This document shows positions 37,683 through 47,900 of a DNA stretch of 64,000 bases, piece after piece. The position numbers and the translations under genes are program-made. Source of the stretch: Poriferisphaera corsica (GTDB lineage Bacteria > Planctomycetota > Phycisphaerae > Phycisphaerales > Phycisphaeraceae); the NCBI RefSeq assembly GCF_007747445.1, contig NZ_CP036425.1:372001-436000 (forward strand), written 5' to 3'. How positions within the stretch are numbered: position 1 is the stretch's first letter; every line of letters starts with the position of its first letter. Below the pieces are notes generated by a model. That model did not search any database, was not told where the DNA came from, and saw nothing but the letters and a program-made list of their open reading frames with translations.

Positions 37683-39734
37683 ATGTCATTGCATATTTTT
37701 CCAACTGTAAAAGATTTACTCTTAGGTGGAGATTACAACCCTGATCAATGGCTTCATCGCACTGACATTCTTGATCAGGATATTGATGTCATGCAATCGC
37801 TTGGTGTGAATGCCGTCTCATTGGGTATTTTTGCATGGTCTACACTTGAGCCTGAGGAAGGCCGATTCGAATTCGATTGGCTTGATGAGAGAATTGATAA
37901 ACTAGGTAAAGCAGGTGTCCACGTTTTTCTCGCGACGCCGACTGCTGCTCGTCCGATGTGGCTTGCATGTAAGTATCCGGAAGTTTGCCTCACACTTAAA
38001 GACAACTCGCGTGAGTATCCCAAGAACCGCCATAATTTTTGTTGGACTAGCCTAGTCTATCGTGAAAAAACCGCTCGCATTATTGATCAAATCGCTCATC
38101 GTTATGCCAACTGCGAAACCGTTATTGGTTGGCACATCAACAATGAATACGGCGGCTACACCGATTGGGCTCGTTGCTACTGCGATCGCTGTATTGCATC
38201 TTTCCAAAGTTGGCTCAAGCAGCGTTATAACAATGATCTCGAAGAATTGAATCAAGCGTGGTGGACACATTTCTGGTCACACACTTACCAGAATTGGGAT
38301 CAGATTCGGCCGGGTGATCATTCAATCGAAGCACTTGGTCTTAATTGGTATCGCTATAACGCAGACATCATGTGCAATTTCCTTAAACATGAAATCGCCT
38401 CGATTCGTACTCACTGCAGCAAGCCTGTGACGACCAATATGCATGGCCACTTACAACTCGCTGACTACGTTAAGCTCGCACCTGAACTCGATTTTCTTTC
38501 ATACGATTCCTATCCCCGGACCTATGGCAAACCTGATGAGGAACTTCATAACTTGTATCAGGAATCCTTATTCTTGAATGCTATTCGTTCCCTTAAGAAA
38601 GATCGACCGTGGTACCTCATCGAAAGTTGCCCCAGTGTCCCACAATACTTCCATCCACAACGACTCAAGCGACCCGGCACACACGAAATGCACAGTCTTC
38701 GGGCGATCGCTCACGGCTCCGATAGCGTCATGTACTTTCAATTCCGTGCCGGTCGCGGCAGTATCGAAAAGCATCACGGCGCCATCCTCATTCAAGACGG
38801 CCCAACCGATACACGCGTCACACGTGAAGTAAGATCTCTTCGTCAAAGATTATCTAATCTAAATAAAATTTTAGGTTCGACATGTAAAACTAAAGTCGCC
38901 ATCATTTTTGATACAGAATCTATCTGGGGGTTAGAAAACAATCATGGCGGCCCTACTGCAGATCAATACAACGAAATCATTCTCAAGCACTACCGGGCCC
39001 TGTTAGAACTCGGTCTTGATGTCGATGTCATTGATCAAACCGCCGATTTCACGGACTATCAATTCATCACCGCTCCAGTCGCATACATGCTCCAGCCCAA
39101 TTTTGTCGAACGCATCAAATCATTCGTCAAGCATGGTGGCCACTTCACCACAACCTATTGGTCGGGTATCACCAACGATGATCTACTTTGCTCACCCGGT
39201 GGCAGGCTCGGTGACCTGCGTGATCTACTCGGGATCTCGTCGGAAGAAGTGGATTGCTTGCGTGAGGATGAACGGGTCAAGCTCGAAGATAGCGGTGACT
39301 GGCTCGGTGACCATTCAGAGTCGTTGTCGGGGCAGCAATATTGCGAACTCATTCATCTAAACGCTGCCGAGCAACTCGCCATCTATGCTTCCGAGTTTTA
39401 TGCGGGCCGTCCCTCACTCACGCGAAACCAACTCGGCCAAGGCGCCGCCTACTATCAAGCGATCGGCCTTCCCCGCGATCTGCTCCGAAATTGGTACCGC
39501 AGCCTTCTTCAGCGTGCTGGCCTAGTTGAGTTCATCACCAACATGCCACACGGCGTCATGATGACTCAGCGTCACAAACAAAACAAAACATACCTTTTCG
39601 TCATCAATATGCTCGGTTCCACGACTCAATGCGATCTCCCCCGAGATAATTGGACTTCATTTGCTGACAATTCTCCCGCTCAATCGACATGCCTCAGGCC
39701 CTATGATGTGCAAATCTTTGTTAAATCCCAGTAA
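37683..39734 (+). CDS. Glycoside hydrolase family 42 beta-galactosidase
   Basis: 683 residues, normal GH42 length, no signal peptide, hence cytoplasmic. Hydrolyses terminal beta-D-galactosides. LLGGDYNPDQW opens the TIM barrel; acid/base Glu155 is in HINNEYGG and nucleophile Glu314 in WYLIESCPS. Cys165, Cys167 and Cys170 (ARCYCDRC) are part of the zinc-binding cluster of many GH42 enzymes. Residues ~400-610 form the trimerisation domain and the rest the small C-terminal beta-domain. Monocistronic by spacing. Confidence 0.93.
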   Translation: MSLHIFPTVKDLLLGGDYNPDQWLHRTDILDQDIDVMQSLGVNAVSLGIFAWSTLEPEEGRFEFDWLDERIDKLGKAGVHVFLATPTAARPMWLACKYPEVCLTLKDNSREYPKNRHNFCWTSLVYREKTARIIDQIAHRYANCETVIGWHINNEYGGYTDWARCYCDRCIASFQSWLKQRYNNDLEELNQAWWTHFWSHTYQNWDQIRPGDHSIEALGLNWYRYNADIMCNFLKHEIASIRTHCSKPVTTNMHGHLQLADYVKLAPELDFLSYDSYPRTYGKPDEELHNLYQESLFLNAIRSLKKDRPWYLIESCPSVPQYFHPQRLKRPGTHEMHSLRAIAHGSDSVMYFQFRAGRGSIEKHHGAILIQDGPTDTRVTREVRSLRQRLSNLNKILGSTCKTKVAIIFDTESIWGLENNHGGPTADQYNEIILKHYRALLELGLDVDVIDQTADFTDYQFITAPVAYMLQPNFVERIKSFVKHGGHFTTTYWSGITNDDLLCSPGGRLGDLRDLLGISSEEVDCLREDERVKLEDSGDWLGDHSESLSGQQYCELIHLNAAEQLAIYASEFYAGRPSLTRNQLGQGAAYYQAIGLPRDLLRNWYRSLLQRAGLVEFITNMPHGVMMTQRHKQNKTYLFVINMLGSTTQCDLPRDNWTSFADNSPAQSTCLRPYDVQIFVKSQ

Positions 39735-39924
39735 AACCGTGCGATTTGCAACCGAAAATATCGGGAATATATTGTTTCGTTCAAGCATTAGTCAAAGTAG
39801 TAACAGGCAATAAACCCAATCGCGATTAATGGCTGAGTGGTTGATGTGATCCTCTATCATGCCTAAAATCGTTGTTGACCTCTGCAAGACGCACCGGTCT
39901 AACACAACTACCAGGAGATCTATC

Positions 39925-40251
39925 ATGGCAAGCGATGCTGTGCTCGAACTGACAGACGATAATTTTGAACAGGAAGTGGTTAGCAGCGACCTCCCTGTAT
40001 TAGTTGATTTCTGGGCTGAATGGTGCATGCCTTGCCGTATGCTCGCTCCTGTCATTGACGAATTGGCTGGCGAATTTGCAGGCAAAGTCAAAGTTGGCAA
40101 AGTGAATACCGACGATAGCCGCGAAGTTTCCGTCAAGTACGGCATCTCTGCGATCCCAACCATCATCCTCTTCAATAAGGGTGAAGTTGTCCGTAAATTC
40201 GTCGGCGTCACACCAAAATCCGATTTTGCTGAAGAACTCAGCAAATATTAA
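39925..40251 (+). CDS. trxA: Thioredoxin
   Basis: 108 residues, exactly the usual size, from ATG 39925 behind AGGAGA; an earlier in-frame ATG (39859) would add 22 odd residues. Reduces protein disulfides in the cytoplasm. Active site WCMPC (33-37) replaces the common WCGPC, and the cis-proline loop SAIPT is present. The Met between the cysteines may shift redox potential. Followed by a strong terminator, so a single-gene unit. Confidence 0.92.
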   Translation: MASDAVLELTDDNFEQEVVSSDLPVLVDFWAEWCMPCRMLAPVIDELAGEFAGKVKVGKVNTDDSREVSVKYGISAIPTIILFNKGEVVRKFVGVTPKSDFAEELSKY

Positions 40252-40273
40252 TCGGATCCTACAGTGATATATC

Positions 40274-40307
40274 ACCGGTGCATCTTCTTGGATGTGCCGG
40301 TTTTTTT
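40274..40307 (+). terminator. Intrinsic terminator after trxA
   Basis: An 11-bp stem (40274-40284 with 40291-40301, two G-U pairs) with a TTCTTG loop, followed by a run of seven T. Confidence 0.9.
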
Positions 40308-40396
40308 ATACCTGTAACCACTTATGCCTCGCTAGTCGTCACTCTCTCAACCCGATACAATGCGGCCTCAATAGCACCCACCCGGAATCAATTTTA

Positions 40397-41626
40397 ATGA
40401 GCATCCAATTCAAACACACCACACTCCCTAACGGCCTCACCATCGTCGCCGAAATCAATCCCGACGCTCACACCGCCGCCGTCGGCTACCTTGTCAAAAC
40501 AGGTGCACGCGATGAAACCCCCGCTGACATGGGTGTCTCGCACTTCCTCGAGCACATGATGTTTAAAGGCACGCAGCGCCGTACCGCAGACGATGTAAAC
40601 CGTGAATTCGACGAAATGGGTGCCAATTACAACGCCTATACCTCACATGAAGTGACCTTCTACTTCGCGCATATTCTCCCCGAGTATCTCGCACCATCCA
40701 TCGATCTTCTCGGCGACATCATGAGACCCTCTCTCCGCGATGAAGAGTTCAATATGGAGAAAAACGTCATCATCGAAGAGATCGGCATGTATGACGATCG
40801 ACCTCATTGGCGTCTACAAGACCAACTCCTCGAAGATTTCTTTGGCTCACACACCCTTGGCTTCCGTGTTCTCGGTACACCCCAAACGATTACCGACATG
40901 ACCGCATCACAGATGCGAGCCTATTTTGCCGAACGCTATTCGCCCGACAACATCATTGTGGCCGCCACAGGCAAAATCGATTGGAACCAACTCGTCGAAG
41001 AAGTTGAAAAAATCTCCGGCCATTGGGCGCCTTCCGCCACAAAACGTCAGTACATCACACCCAATTTCACCGCTTCAGCCCGCACTGTCGCTGATGATCG
41101 CACGAATCGCCACTACATCGGCCTCATGGCACCCGGCCCATCCGCTCAAGACAATGACCGCTATGCCGCAAAAGTATTAGCCGATTATCTCGGCGATACC
41201 GAAGGTTCCCGCATCTATTGGTCACTCATTGATCCCGGCCTCGCCGACGAAGCTGACATGGCCTTCCTCGGGTATGACCAAATCGGCTCATTCTACGCCT
41301 ACGCATCCTGCGATCCCGATAAGGGCGAGCAAGTCGAATCCATCCTCATTGATGTCTTGAATCACGCGATCGACGAAATTGATCCCAGCGAAATCGAACG
41401 TGCCAAAAACAAGCTCGCAACACTCGCCACACTCCAAGGCGAGCGTCCGCTCGGTCGAATGCAAGCCATCGCCGCGCAATGGGCCTATCAAGGCGAATAT
41501 CTTACGCTCTCTGATGAGCTCGCTCGGTTCGCAACCATTGATCGTGATGACGTTCAACGTGTCTTTAATCAGTATCGATTCAGCCCTCAAACCATTCTTC
41601 GACTGACACCCGCAGAATCGTCCTAG
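40397..41626 (+). CDS. M16 family zinc peptidase (insulinase-like)
   Basis: 409 residues from ATG 40397; the open frame extends upstream across the trxA terminator, which cannot be coding. TTLPNGLTIVAE and the inverted zinc motif HFLEH (49-53), followed by KNVIIEEI with the third ligand Glu, define the active M16 half; the C-terminal half has the LRLTPAE-type ending. Similar in size to the YmxG/mitochondrial-processing-peptidase-like bacterial proteins. No signal peptide, so probably cytoplasmic. Degrades peptides; physiological substrate unknown. Confidence 0.9.
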   Translation: MSIQFKHTTLPNGLTIVAEINPDAHTAAVGYLVKTGARDETPADMGVSHFLEHMMFKGTQRRTADDVNREFDEMGANYNAYTSHEVTFYFAHILPEYLAPSIDLLGDIMRPSLRDEEFNMEKNVIIEEIGMYDDRPHWRLQDQLLEDFFGSHTLGFRVLGTPQTITDMTASQMRAYFAERYSPDNIIVAATGKIDWNQLVEEVEKISGHWAPSATKRQYITPNFTASARTVADDRTNRHYIGLMAPGPSAQDNDRYAAKVLADYLGDTEGSRIYWSLIDPGLADEADMAFLGYDQIGSFYAYASCDPDKGEQVESILIDVLNHAIDEIDPSEIERAKNKLATLATLQGERPLGRMQAIAAQWAYQGEYLTLSDELARFATIDRDDVQRVFNQYRFSPQTILRLTPAESS

Positions 41627-41768
41627 TCGTATCGCAACTGAAACGATAAATAATTATTAAGTATTGCGAAATCTTGCTGATTGCGGCATCATGTCTTATG
41701 CAATATCAAACCAGCGTGTGAGTCCCTGATTTTGCCCGCTTGTATTCACTGACTTCAGGAGAGTAATC

Positions 41769-42020
41769 ATGAGTGAAGGACAAATCCCCGGCGCAGATAA
41801 AAAAGTTCTAGCTGGCATCCTCGGCATCCTCTTAGGTGGCCTTGGCCTGCACCGTTTCATCCTCGGTGATCCCGTCGGTGGTATCCTCCGTATCGTCATC
41901 ACGATCCTCACCTGTGGTTTAGGATCGCTCATCGGCCTCGTCGAAGGCATCATCTACCTCACTAAATCCGACCAGGAATTTGTTGACGAATACATCACCA
42001 ACAAAAAAGCTTGGTTCTAA
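41769..42020 (+). CDS. TM2 domain membrane protein
   Basis: 83 residues. After a short soluble start, two hydrophobic helices (VLAGILGILLGGLGLHRFILG and GILRIVITILTCGLGSLIGLVEGIIYL) are joined by the short G-x-H-R-F turn and followed by a D-x-E, the TM2 domain hallmark. Role of the family in bacteria is not established. AGGAGAG precedes the ATG. Followed by a terminator. Confidence 0.88.
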   Translation: MSEGQIPGADKKVLAGILGILLGGLGLHRFILGDPVGGILRIVITILTCGLGSLIGLVEGIIYLTKSDQEFVDEYITNKKAWF

Positions 42021-42176
42021 AGCAAATTGCGTGATTATTCACAGGTCTTGCTGAAGTGAGTAAACAGTAAAATAGCTTACGCTACCTCATCAAGTCACAA
42101 ACGACCTTCTGGTCAACAAGTGAGTCTTTACGCAAGACGTTCTAAACCTCTCCTGTTCCAAATATTCAGAATTTTC

Positions 42177-42207
42177 AGCCCGTTATCGCACATAATGGGC
42201 TATTTTT
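42177..42207 (+). terminator. Intrinsic terminator after TM2 gene
   Basis: AGCCCGTTAT (42177-42186) pairs with ATAATGGGCT (42192-42201; one G-U), then ATTTTTAT. Confidence 0.78.
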
Positions 42208-42262
42208 ATGCGCAAACAATCACAAATTCGACTTTATCCCACAACTACCCGAAAATACCCTT

Positions 42263-43447
42263 ATGGAAATCATCCCAGAAATTCTCGACGAACTCCGCCA
42301 AGGCCGCATGATTATTCTCGCCGACGATGAATCGCGTGAAAATGAGGGTGACCTTGTTTGTGCTGCCGAATTCGCAACCCCAGAAAACATCAACTTCATG
42401 CTCCGTGAAGGTCGCGGTCTCCTCTGCGTCGCGCTTTCTGGCGAAGTTTGCGATCATCTTGATCTTGGCCCTCTTGCCGCCGTCAATACCTCACAACTCA
42501 CGACTGCATACACAGTTACCGTCGACGGCCACGCCCGCTTCGGTGTCACCACCGGCGTCTCAACACTCGATCGCTCCATTACGTGCAAACTCCTCGCCGA
42601 CCCCAATACTAAGATCCACGACCTCGCACGTCCCGGCCACGTTCAGCCCCTACGCGCTCGTGACGGTGGCTGCCTTGTCCGCGCCGGACAAACCGAAGGC
42701 TCCGTTGACCTCTGTAAACTTGCCGGCCTCCAGCCCGCTGCGGTCATCTTTGAAGTCATGAACCCTGATGGCACCATGGCTCGCCGGCCCGAACTCGAAA
42801 AATTCTGCAAAACCCACAACATCAAAATGTGTACCACCGCAGACGTCATCGAATACCGCATGCAACGCGACAAACTCATCACCCGCATTGCCGAACAACC
42901 CATAGAAACGCCCTATGGCACATTCACCCTCATCGCCTATCGTTCGCAAGTTGACCCCTTCCCGCACGTTGCGCTCGTTTGCGGCGATGTGGGTACGCTC
43001 GACGGCACCGGTAACCCCATTGAACACGATGACCCCATTCTCGTTCGCATGCATTCCCAAAACATCCTCGGCGATGTTTTTGGTGATCAATCCCAACCCT
43101 CAGGCGTCACACTTCACAAAGCCATGCAAAAAATCCAATCCAATGGCTCCGGAGCCATCGTCTATCTTCGCCACGACTCTATGGGCACAGGCGTCCTCAA
43201 AGACCTCCAAACCGCATCACTCCCAGCTAACCATGAGTTAGCCGGTGAAGATCGCATCAAGATCGGTGCCGCCCACGAAACCCCCGGGATCAAGCCCCCG
43301 AAAGACAAACGCGAATACGGCATCGGTTCCCAAATCCTTCGCGATCTTGGCGTCCGTAAACTCGATCTTCTCACCAACCACCCCTTCACCCCCACAGCCC
43401 TCTCCGGCTTCGGCCTTGAGATCGACAACTTCGTCCCGATCAAATAA
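42263..43447 (+). CDS. ribBA: RibBA-like protein: DHBP synthase with degenerate GTP cyclohydrolase II domain
   Basis: 394 residues. The N-terminal ~200 residues are 3,4-dihydroxy-2-butanone-4-phosphate synthase (RibB, riboflavin pathway): [11 protein letters not shown] metal site, [11 protein letters not shown], and [12 protein letters not shown] with the catalytic Glu; the usual GHTEA is GQTEG (Gln143). Residues ~205-394 align with GTP cyclohydrolase II, but the three zinc cysteines of the H-S-E-C and C-D-C-G motifs are Asn267, Gln278 and Ser280, and the QEGRGIG loop reads HDSMGTG (304-310). This half is therefore probably inactive or regulatory, and another RibA should exist elsewhere. Confidence 0.88.
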   Translation: MEIIPEILDELRQGRMIILADDESRENEGDLVCAAEFATPENINFMLREGRGLLCVALSGEVCDHLDLGPLAAVNTSQLTTAYTVTVDGHARFGVTTGVSTLDRSITCKLLADPNTKIHDLARPGHVQPLRARDGGCLVRAGQTEGSVDLCKLAGLQPAAVIFEVMNPDGTMARRPELEKFCKTHNIKMCTTADVIEYRMQRDKLITRIAEQPIETPYGTFTLIAYRSQVDPFPHVALVCGDVGTLDGTGNPIEHDDPILVRMHSQNILGDVFGDQSQPSGVTLHKAMQKIQSNGSGAIVYLRHDSMGTGVLKDLQTASLPANHELAGEDRIKIGAAHETPGIKPPKDKREYGIGSQILRDLGVRKLDLLTNHPFTPTALSGFGLEIDNFVPIK

Positions 43448-43483
43448 CTCCCTCCCCCCGCCATCCTTCAGTATTGCCAAACA

Positions 43484-43509
43484 AAAACCACGCAGAAATG
43501 CGTGGTTTT
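43484..43509. terminator. Bidirectional terminator
   Basis: AAAACCACGCA (43484-43494), GAAA tetraloop, TGCGTGGTTTT (43499-43509): a perfect 11-bp stem between the convergent ribBA-like and CPBP genes. Confidence 0.9.
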
Positions 43510-43530
43510 CTTATGATTATCCTGTCTCAT

Positions 43531-44586
43531 CTAACCGTTGCTTAGTGAATACTGCAATACCACAAACCCAAAATTAAACGCATTAAACAACGCATGCAGA
43601 ATGATGCACGGCCACAACGACCCTCTTCGCTCATATAACCACGCCAAAATCAATCCCAACGTGAAATGTCCGACCAATGGCTGCCAACTCGGCACAGCAC
43701 TCATATGGATCGACATAAACACAATCGCTGACACAAATACAACGCCCCACCTCACAATCAATTCCATGCGTTTATCATCGGCATGACCTCTAATCAACAG
43801 ATTGAATAAAGTGGTCTGCATCGCACCACGAAACAAAACCTCTTCCACGATCGGCGCAACCACAATCGCACTCACACCAAAAATCGCAATGGCTCCCATC
43901 GACTTGCTCTGCGAGATCGTGATCAGAATCTCGTGTCCCAATAATTCCACCGTGCCGCCCAGCATCACCGTCCCCGCAATCGCAATGGCAAGCATCCCCA
44001 GGATCACCGGCATCCCCGCTACAAACGCTAATACCCCCGCCAACACATCGCCCCCAACCGAGCGAGGCTGTAACCCAAATTCCTTCAGCCCGCCTTTGCC
44101 CTGCAAGCATTTCCACACCACATACCACACCGGCGGTGAATACTGCATCAGTTGACCAATCAAACTGATCGCCGCCTGTTGCTCAATGGACCCAAACCGC
44201 ATCCCTCCATCCCCAAGGGTCATGCCCGGCAACATCCCTCGTGATACCACTTCAACCAAACCTAACGAAAATACCGCCCCTCCCATCAGCCACAACCCGA
44301 ACACGATCAGTAAATCAAACACGCCCCAGCTCGCCAAATGTCTCGGCGACCCATCGAACGCATGTCTACTTAGTCGCTTGCTCCATATCCAATACCCCAC
44401 GATCAATACAGCAACGGGAATCATCACAATCTGCCCGCCCAGCTCGTTTAACGACGATATAACCTGCCTGCCGCTATCGCTCGCAACCTCACCGCCCGCC
44501 TCTGCAATCATCTTCATCACATTCATCACATCAGCATAGACCATCACCTCATTTTTTGCACCCAGCCAACATGTTTCTGTGATCAC
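43531..44586 (-). CDS. CPBP family intramembrane glutamic protease
   Basis: 351 residues with about eight hydrophobic helices. EEVLFRG (248-254), the later FMSIHM and the final HALFNAFNF are the three conserved motifs of the CPBP/Rce1-like (Abi) family, which cleaves peptides within the membrane; Glu248 and Glu249 and the two His are the catalytic set. The GTG start at 44586 has AGGAGG only two bases upstream, so ATG 44544 may be used instead. Substrate unknown. Confidence 0.87.
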   Translation of the reverse strand: MITETCWLGAKNEVMVYADVMNVMKMIAEAGGEVASDSGRQVISSLNELGGQIVMIPVAVLIVGYWIWSKRLSRHAFDGSPRHLASWGVFDLLIVFGLWLMGGAVFSLGLVEVVSRGMLPGMTLGDGGMRFGSIEQQAAISLIGQLMQYSPPVWYVVWKCLQGKGGLKEFGLQPRSVGGDVLAGVLAFVAGMPVILGMLAIAIAGTVMLGGTVELLGHEILITISQSKSMGAIAIFGVSAIVVAPIVEEVLFRGAMQTTLFNLLIRGHADDKRMELIVRWGVVFVSAIVFMSIHMSAVPSWQPLVGHFTLGLILAWLYERRGSLWPCIILHALFNAFNFGFVVLQYSLSNG

Positions 44587-44947
44587 ACCCTCCTAAAATC
44601 ACCCTTGAATGTACCAGCCTGAGTGATGACACATCGGGACTCGCAGGTATATGATCAAGCCAAATATCAGTTCATGACCGCAATCTATATAACGACCTAC
44701 CAGTCAACGCGTGAGCCATGACAAATGACACTCAAAAATGACCCTTTTTGTCAAGTTGCTCAGTAAAAGCATGTGGAAGAACCATCACTATTGCAGTTCA
44801 ACGTGGGCTCATGTAGGCTGAAGGGTTTGGGAATCAGCTCCACACAGCCGACTCCCCCTCCAACCCACTTGCGCATGACGTCCACGCGGCAACACAATCA
44901 TGCTCAGGATTTTTATCAGTACACAAATTCAGCGAGGGAACGCTTAG
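44587..44947. other. Divergent promoter region
   Basis: 361 bp between the divergent CPBP and SNF2 genes. No coding frame, RNA or clear palindrome. GAGGGAA (44934-44940) is the ribosome-binding site of the SNF2 gene. Confidence 0.4.
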
Positions 44948-47900
44948 ATGTCCTTGATGACGATCTGGTCTCCGTTTTTCCAGAGTGCTGTCCGAATGAG
45001 TGGACGCACCCTGCAACTTGATGGCAAAGTCAAACGCATCGACCCTGTCGGTGAAGAGCTTGTCCGCGCTATGATCGACGACAACGAAACTCATACCGTC
45101 ATCATCGAACAAGACGGAAAACAAGCAGCCGCTGACTGCACATGCCCCCACTTTCAGTCCGGCGCATACTGCAAACACGTCTGGGCAACACTCGTTGACG
45201 TTCAAAACTCTTCCTCAGGCCCCGGCGCTTCAAAGCAAGACCTGATGAGGCTTCGCGCACGCGCACTCAAAGCTAAAAAGCGCGCCGCCTCCGCAGCGCC
45301 CCGCAGGCCAAAAGAACCCGAATGGGTCACACGCCTCTCGCTCCTCCGCGTTCCCTCCTACGAACGCAAAGCCCCCACGCCCCCAGTCCTCCCTTCGCAA
45401 CGTCAAATCTGCTACGTCGTCATCCCCAATCTTTCGCACCGCTATCAATCCCTCGTCATCGAACTCCGTCAGCGCTCCAGCCAATCCTCTGGTTGGTCAA
45501 AGATGAAACCACTCAAAGTCAACGACGACCTCATCGGCACACTTTCCGATCCCATCGACCGCGAACTCACATCACTCGTCATCGGCGGCGCTCAAGTCTC
45601 CGAAGACGATGACTCCGACTACCCACGCGGCGGCCGCCCGCACGCAACCTTCCGGCTCCCTTCGGGCGCTCAACACATGATCGTCCAGAAGATGATCCAG
45701 ACTAGCCGCTGTTTCATCGATCTCGGGGATGACATCTCCGGCCCTGATGAATTCCCCATCCATTGGGACGACAACGGCACATGGCGACTCTGGATGGTTG
45801 GCACCGAAGTCGAAGATGAACTCGTCATCAACGCACAACTTCGCCGCAAAGATCAAACCCTCCCCATCGCTTACCCCAAACTCATCATCGGCGGCTCACA
45901 CGGCCTCATCTACTACGACAACTTCATCGCACCCTTCGATGACCGCGATGCCTACCGCTGGGTCTCACAGTTCCGTGAGCACGATCGCAGCGAAGACGAA
46001 ACAAAAACACACGCCATCCACATCCCCAACGACGACATCAACCGCTTCCTTGAGCGCCTCTACATGCTCCCGCAGCTCCCCGAGATCGACCTCCCCGCTG
46101 GCTTCGGCCGCGAAGAGCGTCACGTCGAACCCAAACCACACCTCGACTTATTCTCGCCCGGCACAGCAGAAGCTTCCGCCGTACTCAACTCAAATGCACG
46201 CAACCAACTCGCCGCTCGCGTCTGGTTCGAATACGACGGCCGCCGCATCTACCCATCGCAAGCCGGACGCTTCGTCCCCATGACACCAGGCACACTCATC
46301 AACCCACCAGAAGATGCTGCCGAAGCAACCCCCCCAGACGAAGACCCCAACGCAATCGCTATCACTGCCGCGCCAGACACGCGCGCCGAAGCATTCGTCA
46401 CACCTGAATCACCCGAAGACCCAGCCGCCATTGAAGGCGATGAAGAAGTCATCGAACTCCCGCCGCAAGGCGTCCTCATCCGCCGCGATCGCAAAGCCGA
46501 ACGCGACGCCATCGCCCAGCTCGCAACCTGCGGCCTCCGCCAAGCCAACGCCGCAAACCCCGACATGCTTCTCCTCCCATACAAGCAGATGGCATTCGTC
46601 GTCACACACCTCATGTCCAACGATTGGATCATCTCAGCCGACCGACTCAACGTCCGCACCGCAGGCCCGCCAAACCTCTCCATCGCATCCAACGTCGATT
46701 GGTTCGAACTCCGCGGCACAGTCAAATACCACCGCGCCGATGGCGAAGAACAAGAAGTCTCATTACCAGAAATCCTTGCCGCTGCTCGCAACGGCGAATC
46801 CATGATCACACTCGGTGACGGCTCACAAGGCCTCCTTCCCGAGCAATGGCTCGATGAACACGGCCTACTCACCGCAATGGGTGAACTCGAAGACGATCAC
46901 CTCCGCTTCAAAGCCTCCCAGGCCGCGCTCCTTGATTCGCTTCTCGATGAACGTGAACTCGTTTCTGTCGACGAGCAATTCAAAGTCGCTCGCGATCAAC
47001 TCAAAGCCTTCGAAGGCATCAAGCCTCTCGACCCCGCGCCCGGTAAGTTCCACGGAACACTCCGCCCTTATCAGCGTGAAGGTCTCGGCTGGTTCAAGTT
47101 CCTCCGCACCTTCGGCATGAACGGCATCCTCGCCGACGACATGGGGCTCGGTAAAACCGTCCAAGTCCTCTCCATGCTCGAAGCCCGTTATCTCGGAATC
47201 GAAGATCACATCGACCAAACACTCAACGGTGAAAAACCAAAACACCGTCCAACACTCGTTGTCGTTCCCCGTTCCGTTGTTTTCAACTGGATCGACGAAG
47301 CCGAAAAGTTCACACCCGACCTCCGTGTCATGGCCTACGCCGGCGCTGATCGCATCGCACTCCGTAACGCCTTTGACGATCACGATGTTATCGTCACATC
47401 CTTCGGCCTCATGCGCCGCGATGTCGAAGAACTACAACACTACCACTTCGACTACATCGTCCTCGACGAAGCGCAAGCCATCAAAAACCCAGCCTCGCAA
47501 TCAGCTAAATCCGCACGGCTTCTCCGGTCTAATCACCGATTAGCCCTGACCGGTACGCCGATCGAAAACCATCTCGGCGACCTATGGTCAATCTTCGAGT
47601 ACCTCAACCCCGGCATGCTCGGGTCAAACGCACGCTTTGCCGACATCATCCGTCAAGGCTCACGCGTGACTCAAAAAGAAGAAGATTCCGAAGAAAACGA
47701 AGCAAAAACAACCATGCTTCAACAGATCGCCTCATCACTCCGCCCCTTCATCCTCCGACGTACCAAGGCGCAAGTCCTCACCGATCTACCACCGAAGACC
47801 GAACAAACCATCCTCTGCCACATGGAACCTGAGCAGCGCAAAGTCTACGACGACATGCGCAGCTACTACCGGCAAAACCTCATGAAGCAGCTCGACTCTT

